From Panaeolus papilionaceus (lineage: Eukaryota; Basidiomycota; Agaricomycetes; Agaricales), in assembly GCA_015501605.1 (NCBI GenBank), contig JADNRZ010000006.1, positions 930,001-994,000 on the forward strand: 64,000 nt of DNA, read 5' to 3'. Position 1 is the stretch's first letter. Each line of letters opens with the position of its first letter. Position numbers and translations under genes: made by a program. Under the pieces are notes generated by a model. The model had not been told where the DNA came from, did not search any database, and was given only the letters and a program-made list of their open reading frames with translations. Positions 11,071 through 21,260 of the stretch are shown here, one piece after another.

Positions 11071-12394
11071 TCACAGGAAATATTCCGGAAGCTAGAATAA
11101 GGATGAGAATGTGTTGAGCACAAGATGCTAATTTTCAAGCATTACCTTTCCACCAGCACTTTGTGCTGCCTGTTGGCTTGGACCGTCACGTTCATTTTCA
11201 GGAGCAGCGTCGAAGACGTTAAAGTACATGGATCCACCAGGTCCAACTTCGAGAATGCTGGCCGAATTTCCACATCTGTAGCAATAATTGGGTGCGGACC
11301 ACACCGTAGAAAGGTGCTTATCAAATAGAGAAGCATAGCCCTCCATACAGAGCTGGTGGGCACGGAGGATGTGGGACATATTGTTCTGGTCGAGGAATTT
11401 GTACACAACTCCCGAACCAAAAGTATAACCAGCACCTCTAAAAAGTAATTTGATGATCAAGAGAATGGATTATTGAATACGACATCTCTTACCGTGGTGA
11501 TATAGCGAAGTCTTCTTTCTCGGGGTCAGGATCCGACCAGACTAAGTCTGCCATCGGACCCTCGTGAGGTATCTCTGGTAAATTAGTTTAGTGGGGAGTT
11601 TTTGTGAAGCTTCAGAAGCAGGAATACCTCTAAATCTATCCACAACCTTTATTTGATCAATAGAGTGTATAGATGGTGATAGTCCTGGTGTCATTAGTCA
11701 ATGGGGGGGGCATCTTAGGAAGTAAAATTAAGGTGCTAACCTCCATGAACGCAGAATATCCGATCGTCGATGACAACGGACAGCGTCAGAAAGTCAAACA
11801 TGTCCGTGAAGTACGTCCAGACGTGAGAAGAGCCATACTTCCGCACACATTCTGTATAGAACCCATACGTCTTTTGGATGGATATGAGAAAGCATCGGTT
11901 AGGTGAGATCAAAGACTGACTTGGGTGACTGCTCTGGATTCGTGGTTTCCCCTAATCAATTGAACCCTATCTGGGTAGCGAAGTTTTAGGCATGTGAGCA
12001 GAGATATCGTTTCAACGCTGAACAATCCTCTGTCCACGTAGTCACCTATTGATGTGTTAGTTCAAATGTCAGAAACGAGATAACAAAACGAACCGAGAAA
12101 AAGGTAATTTGTGTTTGGCGCGTAACCACCAATTCTAAATATTTCTACGAGGTCGTAGAATTGACTGTCAGGTTAAATAGTAAGAATATGTATTGAATAT
12201 TGGTGGATGATATGTAGTATGACTCACCCATGAATATCACCTACTACAGTGACTGGTGCACTAACATGAACGACATTTGATTCTCTCATAAGAACCTCCT
12301 TTGTTTTCTCGCATATTTCTCGTAGTAAAACCTCGTGTAAAAGCTGTTTTCTGAGGAGTTGTGCAATACAAGCGTCAAGATCAAAAGGAGCCAT
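11071..12394 (-). CDS. PPG1: PP2A-like serine/threonine phosphatase catalytic subunit, PPG1 type
   Basis: Eight exons encode a complete PPP-family phosphatase of about 310 residues. It starts [14 protein letters not shown] and keeps every metal-binding signature: GDIHGQFYDL (split by an intron), [36 protein letters not shown] and [12 protein letters not shown]. The sequence [10 protein letters not shown] with [10 protein letters not shown] near the end fits fungal Ppg1 better than PP2A, PP4 or PP6. Reading straight on from exon 7 gives the tail VMLEN-stop (11128). An intron at 11092-11145 instead joins a 21-nt exon encoding LPEYFL, recovering the YFL tail of PP2A-like enzymes whose last leucine is carboxymethylated. 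I therefore place the stop at 11071. In yeast, Ppg1 works with a STRIPAK-like complex. Confidence 0.92.
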
Positions 12395-12787
12395 TCGTCG
12401 TCGTATGAACTAATTCAGCAACTACTCTAACGATCATTTGATTGTTTTTATTTGCCATTGCCTTTTGGGTTATCAGAAATTCTGTTTTAGGTCATATTTC
12501 GATTCAGTCCACTCGGTCTCTGTCGTTCCTCCTGCTACGTTCTTGTGCTTGAGCAATCTGTATTTTGTTTTTCATCTTCAGGTTTGTTGACATTTTGAGT
12601 GACTTTCTCGCAAGTTATTTAAATGTCGCGATTAATCTTTTGTTGATGACTGATCCTTAGCTTCCTATCTCATTCAAGGATTTCGAGTCGTTTATTATAG
12701 TTGAATTTTAACCAGGTAAAAAGTCAAATATCTTTATGATGGATAACAATCTATCTATATATTTGTTTCCAATGTACACCGACTACG
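12395..12787. other. Upstream region of PPG1
   Basis: This AT-rich intergenic sequence is the presumed PPG1 promoter on the minus strand. I see no coding or RNA feature. Confidence 0.4.
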
Positions 12788-13238
12788 GTGATCACGATCA
12801 TCATCCTCAACTCTCGACCGGCTTCTTGGCATCGAGACATTGGACCACATATTCGAGGGATTCGAAGAAAGGAACATTACCTATTCAAGATTGCGTCCAA
12901 AGTTTCCAACGTGAGTTATGTCTGTCAGTGCCTAACTTGGCGTTTGGCTGTTATGCTTACAGGCCAATATGATTCCAAAAACCTTCCAGTCCTTCTGTGC
13001 ATGGATTTTGACCCAGACAACGACAATGCAACTTGATTCAACTGTCAACCACCTCATTAACTTTGGAATGGAGCTTCTGCTAAAAATTCCGAACCTTTTT
13101 GCCCAACGAGACAGACGATTTTACGAGTTTTCTTCGGGATGCGTGACTCCCTTCAATCTTCAACTCCCCTTTCCATCCATTCCAGGGATTATTGATTTGA
13201 CCTTTTTCAAATTAGAAACATTCGTAGCTCCGCCTTAA
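12788..13238 (+). CDS. Hypothetical protein, weakly supported two-exon model
   Basis: A frame from ATG 12788 can be joined across a plausible 51-bp intron (gtgagt...cttacag, about 12911-12961) in phase 0 to an exon holding ANMIPKTFQSFCAWILTQ and ending FKLETFVAPP at 13238. The intron has good consensus ends, which is the main support. I recognise no domain, and the first exon may begin further upstream. It may be a small lineage-specific gene or a remnant of a larger one. Confidence 0.28.
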
Positions 13239-14004
13239 TATATCAATAAGAAATCCGGACGTTTCCCCTAGGGTAGGTAGCTTACTCGGTCTCAAAGCCC
13301 CCGTGCGTTATTGACGAATAATAGTAGGAATTAGCGACCAGCAGTCCCACAATGCTAGTATTCCAGCAACAATACCAGAAATTACTCCTAAAATGGTGTG
13401 AATTACAGGTTATAGACTCCCAATTATTCCAGTGTCGTCCTCAAGTTATGGCATGTTTGACACCGTGTGTCTAACCGCTTTTGGGACATGCTTTTCTCGA
13501 TTCCTCTTGACCTCCCGAATCTAGAGTTTGAAAGGCACGCCATCTCAAGATCCAGTTTACTTCGGATTTCCCAATTAAGTCTCCTAGGGTTTCGATGGAT
13601 GATTTTCGAGGTAAGCAGGCGCCTGATCAGAGACCAACTTGGGGAGGGAAGTATCTCTCGACCCGCACCTTCAAATGTGTAGTCTGAGAAGCTCCTTTAG
13701 CAATAATTTTTAAAGTAAGTCGAGATAGCTACATTCAAAATGGTACACTGCCGTGGATAACGGGCCATTCCGTCGTTCGGGACCAACGATCGAACAAGTA
13801 AATGGTTGTGATCTAAGTAAATTCGTGGATTCTCTTTCCCCGATGCCATTTTAATTGCCAAGTGCAATACGTATGACATTTATTGAGATGGTCCCGTCCT
13901 ATTAAAGGACAGCATCTATCCCCTCGCTTTTCGGTCTAGCTCCCTCACATTTACTGGTGCTCTACACACCCAAACTTGCCTAGCACCTTCATCTTCCACT
14001 CGCC
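13239..14004. other. Intergenic, promoter of the zinc-finger gene
   Basis: No coding sequence can be supported. The last 60 bases are pyrimidine-rich (ctcgcttttcggtctagctccctc), typical of a fungal transcription start region, and lead to the ATG at 14005. Confidence 0.4.
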
Positions 14005-14947
14005 ATGCATCATCGTGAACCTCGCTCCTACGCTTACGATGACCAGACTGCATATGCAACTACACTACAGCAAACTGCAGACTATAACACAAATGGGTAC
14101 CCGGCATACGATGCAGCAGGACATTATTATACAGCACCTGTGCATGCCGTTGGACATTTGAATGACGGTGCGAATGCTTTTTATCATGTCGAAAGGCACA
14201 TAACTGACGGCAGTGTCAGTCGCCAACCCGTCAGGGCACTTGTTCCGAAGCATGACCCCGTCTTTGGTCTCAGCGCATCGCTATCCTCAATCGAGTAGTC
14301 GCGACGCAAGATTTTACAACTCACAGACCGTCGAACCGTCATCTTCGGCGACGTCCTCCGTGTATTCCTCCCCTAATCAATACTATTCTTCACAATATGT
14401 CGCCCCAACAGAGCAGCGGTCCCCATCATTCAACCAGACATCACACTCGTCCTCACAATTTATTCCTACACCGTCACAGATCGCTCATAACTACAACGGC
14501 TACTCTCATCCGCTGGCATCGCGGTCTCCAACCATTGCAGAGGATCCATACACATCTGCGTCTCTTGATTATTCGACAGCACCTCATATCGTTCCTTCTT
14601 CGCATCCGCAACATGGCCGGCCATCGCGTCTTTCAACAGGTCGTTCACGAGCCATGTCCGGTGCTAATACATCGCCGACGTCGGCAACTTCACCGTCAGG
14701 AGAGCGTTATCCCTGTGAGATGTGTGGCAAGACCTTCTCCAGGTCTCATGACCGCAAGCGACATCATGAGACGCAACATCTTCCAACCCCAGTTCTACAC
14801 CGCTGTGTGTATTGCGAAAAGGAATTTAGCAGGCATGCTCCATTTTTGATCAACCACGGGACCCCTAACTAACCGGCGAGATCTTTTCCTAGAGCGGATT
14901 CCCTCAAAAGACACATAGATAACGGGTGTGACGAGATGCCATCGTGA
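14005..14947 (+). CDS. C2H2 zinc-finger transcription factor
   Basis: Three exons (14005-14167, 14235-14832, 14893-14947) give 271 residues. The N-terminal 200 residues are rich in Tyr, Ser, Gln and Pro, as in fungal activators. Two zinc fingers close the protein: YPCEMCGKTFSRSHDRKRHH followed by ETQH (C2H2), and HRCVYCEKEFSR joined to ADSLKRHIDNGC (C2HC). The second intron (14833-14892) begins with GC rather than GT. Its use is forced because it rebuilds the second finger exactly, while reading through loses the last two zinc ligands. The branch-site-like ataactgac supports intron 1. DNA-binding regulatory function is inferred from the fingers; targets are unknown. Confidence 0.85.
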
Positions 14948-16735
14948 ATGTGGTGGACAATGTCGCCAATACTCCGTGTAACCATTTTCTCGATTCGTGA
15001 GTGTCTGGTTAGCTGTTGCGCTCGTTTATTCGGTTTCGACTAATCCTAGGCCCAATTATTTCACAGTCACATCCTGTTACATTCTATCTATACCCTCCTA
15101 TAATTCAGTACATATATTGTCGCACGTCCCCCATCCTCTCCTCGATTCGCTCAACCCATAATTGTAGAGAGCAAGAGGTGAAGTAAAAAGGTCTGTCATG
15201 TTGGAAGCTAGATTCCAGCTTAACTGGTTGTCCTTCCTATTCTTATTGCTATCGTTCGCAACGCGTCGATTTGTCTTGTCATTGTCAAGTAGTATCAAAA
15301 AATACAAATAATGTCATGCACCCATCTCACGCAGTGCAGCCATCATTTGTCTGTCGCATGAAGGGATCCCGAATAGTGTCCACTCCAAAGATAGGTGAAT
15401 GAACCCTCTTGACACACAGCATCTCTCTCTCTCTCTCTCTGGGGATGTGATCCCAGAAGGAAAAAGGGAAGGGAGCGAGAAATCCAATTTCCAAACATCG
15501 ATTGCCGCGTAAGGTGTAGAGGGATCGGATCCGAGGTACAGATAGAGGCATCATCATGCTCTCCTCTATGCTGCCAATCAATCTCACTTCAGCTTAGTCA
15601 ATGATCTCTAGCTCGGAGCAGGTACACATAACAACCGTAACACCCATTATTCAGGTTTGAAGGTCTCTTTGCCTCACAAAGAAAGGCTAACGGAGCACCA
15701 CCTCGGTCATGTCGCTTCAGGAGCTTAATGAGAGTTTGCTGCGCTAAGTATAAACCAGAGAGTCAAGTAGGGAGGCGATGATCTTCGGGACCTCGGCTAC
15801 TGAAGTCGGAATGGGGTCAGTCTGACGTCGACAATGGAAGAAATGACCGGATCGCGGCTTGGTGATGACCGCAATCAATATGGTATGAAAATTAACCCTC
15901 GACGCATTCAAGTGCCAATTTTGCCTACATACCTGGCACACGCTCAGGTTTGTATGAACCCTGCAATGATTAAAATCCATTAAATCGAGATGAGGTACAG
16001 AATGATTCGAGCAGGGAAAGTTCTCCACATTTCTGTTTTTTTAAATAAATCACTTTTATGGGAACCAATAGGGCAGAAATGACAACCGACTTTGAGCCTG
16101 TGCCAAATAGGCCAGTCCTCAAGCGACAGAGTCGAAAGTCTGGACATTTGTCTCATGCCACAGTGGAGAAGGGACCGTATGATTCTGATTAATTACTCGA
16201 ATTTCTGCGTAATATATGAAGTCCTGATTGAACGACATGGGTAGGGAAAGGTAGAGATTCGAGATCAGAATATTAACAATATAAAGTTTTTCCCATGACG
16301 CGTATACACTACACAGTCTCGAATGTCAGAATTGGTGATATCCCACAGGCAGTCTGTTTCATTATTGACGTAGACGCTCATCTCCTGTGACCTTTTCTTG
16401 AGGTTTCGACTAGATATATACTAAAGTTCCCCCAAGGATTGAACTTTATCAACGTATTTAACCGGGGTCGAGTCGTCAGTTGCATACGACAGCGCCCGTC
16501 ATCAACCTTGTTGATGGGGATATAGCTACAACAAATGAGGATTAAAGCTCATTAAAGTCAGATGGGAGATCATTGGCTCGGAACCTAGGGCTCCCTGCAC
16601 TCCCTTGATTGTCAACTGGGAATCGTGTGCTGGGAGCGAGGACCGCAGATGGTTATATGTATACACTAAAATAGATGCGAATCATAAAAATTGCATGCCG
16701 TGTAGCAAAAGGGAGCACAATACAGGTACACACAT
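14948..16735. other. Intergenic, no gene recognised
   Basis: This region contains the 3' flank of the zinc-finger gene, a CT microsatellite (15422-15440) and the 3' flank of CWC24. Short open frames on both strands (for example 15744-16028 minus) have no domain and no supported splice partners. Confidence 0.45.
15422..15440. repeat. (TC)n microsatellite
   Basis: About nine uninterrupted TC units in non-coding DNA. Confidence 0.9.
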
Positions 16736-17926
16736 CTATTCGGAATCCGAGTTGCGGTCGGCATCATCGCCTTCCGCCGCATTATTAAGACCTTCAATCT
16801 GGACCCCACTGTCCTCGTTTCCAGAGTCGTTGCCGTCTTTTTCTTCCTTCGCTTGTCGTTTCTTGTTCATTTTGTCAATGATTTTGTCAGCGCGATTGAA
16901 TATACCGCCTGTTGGTGCTCCACAAGCTAGGCACTTCGGCGTCTTGGCGAAGCGTTTAATTGCACAAGCTGAGCAATAATAATGCCCGCAACGCGTCACG
17001 ACAGGGTCAGTATAAGGTTTTCTGCAGATGAGACAAGCAAATGGGACATCTTCATCCGAGTCATCCTCGTCCTCCGATACGTCTTCAACCTGCTTGCTCG
17101 CGTTTTCCGCCAGTTTGTCCAGCTGCCAGCCAGCAAGATCTAAGGTGTGAAGGGAAGCAAGCAATGTCACAATCAGTTCCTGGTTAATTTTTCAAAGAGC
17201 GCATGTGTTCCAGAACGAACACATGGTGCAATAAGGGACCTACATGTTCCACGGTCGTGCAAGAATTTACATGTATCACCAAAACCACAGTAACCGGTTT
17301 CTGAAAGGACAGGATACGATCAGCGCGTGGTTGAAATCGAAGGAAAAGGCTGTGAACGTACCTTTGTAATCTTTACAAACATCTGGCTGATAATCCACAA
17401 TAGTCACCGTCCGAATAGTGCTCGTGTTCCTCTGGGGGCCCACTCTCATCGCCTTTGGCACCTCTGTGCTTTTCTTGATGTGACTTCGGTACGCTTTTTG
17501 TCCATGGTAGTTCCCATCGTCCGGCACCTCATCTTCAACTTCCCCAGCATCCAACTTCTCCTTCCTTCTTCTTTTCGCCAACAATTCTTCGGCCTCATCT
17601 CCAGCTAGAATCTCAAGCGCAGCGTTGACATGGGACCCTGCGGCCGTCCACTTCACGTCTGGTCCGTCCTTTTCTGGCGCATCTAGATCATCTATTCCAT
17701 CACGTTGTGATAGCGTCCTTTTAGTCCCTGCACTTAGTAGACTAGGACCCGTCTTCTTGGTCGGAAGCACGACTTGGGACTTTGAAGTTGAAGGTGCGGG
17801 TCCTCCAAACGAAGAGGAATCATTGGCGCCTGATGGGGAAGCTGAACGTTTTCTTGTTGTTGCAGGCCGACCTTTTGATTTCTTTTTGAAAAATGGTACA
17901 TTCACTGTTTCGCTTGTTGATGCCAT
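16736..17926 (-). CDS. CWC24: Pre-mRNA splicing factor Cwc24 (CCCH plus RING)
   Basis: Three exons, starting at ATG 17924-17926. A basic, disordered N-terminus ([18 protein letters not shown]) is the hallmark of Cwc24/RNF113. The CCCH finger is rebuilt across intron 1: VCKDYK joined to [15 protein letters not shown], with spacing C-x8-C-x5-C-x3-H. The C-terminal half has a C3HC4 [24 protein letters not shown] then [29 protein letters not shown], which follows, is also conserved in the family. Acidic Ser-rich tails flank the RING. Cwc24 joins the spliceosome around activation and contacts the 5' splice site, so it works with the U6 RNA encoded at the left of this window. Two zinc fingers in the expected order make the call secure. 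Confidence 0.95.
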
Positions 17927-20168
17927 GAGATGATAAAGAGATGGGCGCTTTAGGTGTCTTTCAAGTTGAATGTTCTAATTCAACGAGCATAATGTTGAAC
18001 GAGCCCCAAACTGGCAGTGATGACCGGGCAAACATTACAAAGTTTCTCACGGGTACTGAATCATAAGCTGACTAAGCTGCTCTTTCAAACGAAGCCCTAA
18101 TGACGAGCGCGTGTTGAATTTGGACAGCAACACACTGATTGCGCCATGTTCGTTAATGCTCCTCTTAGACTTTGTATATAAAGTCCTTGATCTTTCATTC
18201 AACATCATGTCCCCACCTTTCTTTCTTACCCTTGCAATGACCTCCCCAAGGGTACCACTCCCTTCAAAAGAGACGTATTCAAATCACTACCTCTTTTACA
18301 CTACAGTACCTTGTGCGGCATTCGGGGGCTCACTATAATGCTCTTATATGGTATGAACTCCGAAGGCGCAAGGCAGTCTAAACTGTTCCCGGAGGAATCG
18401 GCGTGTTGAGTCATTCTTTTCCTCTTCAGCCCATCGTGACTTCTTTTACTTTTCAGGCAGATCTCACATTACGGGCTATTCGGCCAGGGTTTGCACTAGT
18501 GCAACACACTGCTTGGGACTTTGCCTGCTGTCCAATCTGCCTGCGGTCATGCTCTATTTTGGATCATACCTTGATCCCGCACCCGAGCTACTAAATATCG
18601 CGCACTAATCGTCCCTTCTTACTGCCAAATCTCCAAGGTCAATGGTTTCAGAATCTTGCGGCTTGACAAGCATCTCTAATCTTGGTACTTACTATCTTGG
18701 CTTTGAACCATTCTTCCACTGCTTACCAACTGGGAGTATTCAAAATATTTCTGTCGTGACTATTTTTTGCGACGGTATAGGACTCAAGGCGCCCAATTCT
18801 TCCGAACTCCTGGGGTATCCATTTAAAGTCTATTTTGATCTCTGCTCATCGGTCCGCATGACAGTGGTCATCAATGATTTACAAGCCTATTCAACGCTAC
18901 CGATATGCTAACTCAGCACTCATACCCCAACATTCCTCCCATTCAATGGTTATGTATTGTCATCGACTTCTGTAACGGGGGATGGGTCATGCGGACGCGT
19001 CTATCTTGGGTACGCTTTCCTGGCCCTAAAGGTACTGGATGCCTAAGCATCGCTTCTGTTACGGAACGTGGTCGAAAAAGGACCTTTGATGACTAGGTAT
19101 TCAATGCTTACATGAGGATTTCTAATGGCTTGTTCAGCCTGGATTATATTTCCCTTCTTATCGGCTTCCTTCGTATTCTGATGCCTTTTCTGTCTCAATG
19201 GGTCTCATGACACCTTCCTTCGCATGGTTATCACTGGAGTCCGTGGACGACCGTTTTCTGGTATGCCTCTTTTGGTCAGCTTCTGTGTATTTTCATCTTT
19301 GCAGGACCGCGTATTCAATAAACGATTCTATGGCTGGGATGAATTGCCTGGGGATCAATGTCGGAGGACGCTTGTCTATTTATTGTTGCGTCTGCTATGA
19401 CAAAGCGCACTATGATAATTTTGTACACTTTCTATGTTGACTGCGTACTACTGGTCCGAACGGTTGTTGTCATTGGAATTGGTAGAGGTTGGGGATAAAT
19501 GTGTAGGCGATGGTAGTCGCTGGGACCATTTTAGGAAGGACCCTGCTTATGAGGCGATGGGATTGAGAAATGTCGTCATTTGTTCGCAGGCCTTTAATTA
19601 GGTGGATGGACAGAAAGTGCGAGGACTTGAATTGGTTTAGAAGATTAATTTTTACTCGTCGTTCAAGCAGGTTTTGGGCCCCTGACGGAAGAGAGTCATG
19701 AGAGATAAGGATGCCGTTTGAAATGCGGAAAAGCATTGGATTGAGAGACTGCATTTCAACTATCGCTTAAGATTTCGGAAATAAAATGGATCGATACTTA
19801 TTCTGAGAAAAGGTCTTTTGATGCGAGAGTCATGCGGTCATGATGATACGCCACGTTCAGCCACCTGCCAGTGAAGAACTATAATGTACCTGAGGCCAAT
19901 GAAGTAAAAAAAGAAGGGAAATAGAAATAAAATAAATAAGAAAGGAAACCAAAGAGTGGAAAGTGATAATATTCAATTGCAGTCGCTACATTGAATGCGC
20001 GTGAAAATGAAAAAAAAGACAGGAGCATTGATTTGCGGAAAAGCGGAGGGGCTGAGTTTACTGCTTAGTAATACTGAATGAATTCGGACCGGATTTGTAA
20101 GTCACGGCTCTTTAAAAGCAATTCATCTTTGTTTTGTTATCATTCCCTCCTCCCCAAACTTAACCGCC
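17927..20168. other. Gene-poor stretch, possibly a decayed membrane-protein gene
   Basis: Plus-strand frames between about 18100 and 19450 contain protein-like and hydrophobic pieces (for example SLDYISLLIGFLRILMPFLS and FNKRFYGWDELPGDQ) scattered over all three frames with stops between them. They cannot be joined with convincing introns and match no family I recognise. The last few hundred bases are the promoter of the bZIP gene, with a TTTAAA box near 20111. Confidence 0.35.
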
Positions 20169-21260
20169 ATGCCTGCTAATAATCTGCAAGGGCTCAACAT
20201 CGTTCATCCAGTTCAAGATAATAATGATTCTCAAGATTTATTATCATACCCTGATATTTCAGCTCAACTAGACCTTTGGACAAATCTTGCTTTCGAATCT
20301 GACGAACCTCTGGTCCATAGGCATGATGACTCGAAAACTCCAGCAAAATCAATTTCAGAAGATGAAGAAGAGGATGCTAGATCTCCAGTTTCAGGAGAGA
20401 ACGCTGTTAGGGATGGTCATGTAAACGTCGTAACTCCTACCAACGTCGTCGTTAACCCCACACAATCCACTGCTCCCCAAAATCCTCTATTCGACTTCAA
20501 TTCTTTCCTATCTGGTTTTGGTCTCGACGGTTATAACCCTGCTCAACATGTTTCTCTATCACAACCCCAGCAACCTCATCATCAGCTACCACAACCTTCA
20601 TTGGCTGCTCCTTCTTTGGCCCAGCTTTTGGCACTCCATCCAACGCAGGCCGCTATGTTTGCCCACCCCGCTATGCCCCACTTTATTCCTTCCGTAGCTG
20701 CCGCTGCCGCCGCCAGGTCAATTCCAAATCCAGTAGCTATGGCTCAAGCCTACGCACGCAGTCTACCAACACAACAACAGCAGCAGCAGACACCACCACA
20801 ACCACCTGCCCAATCTGATGAATCCCACCCTCCTGCCAAGCGAGCACGCACACGCAAGGCATCCGTGTCCAATCACGATCCCTCGGATTATCACCACGAA
20901 GAATCTCCGACCAGCCCTGCCGATATCGAATCACCTCAGAATGCCTCGTCTACTCCCCTCTCAGCCTCAGAAGATAAACGCCGCAGGAACACTGCTGCCA
21001 GTGCTCGTTTCAGGTTGAAGAAGAAGGAAAGAGAACAGGCTCTTGAAGGAAAGGCAAAGGAACTCGAGATTAAAGTTACTGAGCTAGAGAGGGAATGCGA
21101 GGGATTGCGTCGTGAAAATGGTTGGCTCAAGGGTTTGGTCGTAGGAGTCACTGGTGCTGCCCAGGGCACAAATGGCCCTCCCGGTCTTACCGTCACATCC
21201 CCACCCCCAGGTCCTATTACCACAGGTGCAAAGCGACGTCGGGACGATGAATCTAATTGA
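20169..21260 (+). CDS. bZIP transcription factor, Cys3/MetR-like
   Basis: A single exon encodes 363 residues. The C-terminal bZIP has the basic region DKRRRNTAASARFRLKKKER and the extension EREQALEGKAKELE, followed by a leucine zipper through LERECEGLRRENGWLKGLVV. RRRNTAASARFR is typical of the fungal Cys3/MetR/Met28 branch that turns on sulfur-assimilation genes. The N-terminal 250 residues are low complexity, with Gln, Pro and Ala runs (QQQQQQTPPQPP and AAAAAAR) and acidic patches (SEDEEEDA), as in activation domains. The absence of introns is unusual among its neighbours. Sulfur regulation is inferred from the basic region only. Confidence 0.85.
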   Translation: MPANNLQGLNIVHPVQDNNDSQDLLSYPDISAQLDLWTNLAFESDEPLVHRHDDSKTPAKSISEDEEEDARSPVSGENAVRDGHVNVVTPTNVVVNPTQSTAPQNPLFDFNSFLSGFGLDGYNPAQHVSLSQPQQPHHQLPQPSLAAPSLAQLLALHPTQAAMFAHPAMPHFIPSVAAAAAARSIPNPVAMAQAYARSLPTQQQQQQTPPQPPAQSDESHPPAKRARTRKASVSNHDPSDYHHEESPTSPADIESPQNASSTPLSASEDKRRRNTAASARFRLKKKEREQALEGKAKELEIKVTELERECEGLRRENGWLKGLVVGVTGAAQGTNGPPGLTVTSPPPGPITTGAKRRRDDESN

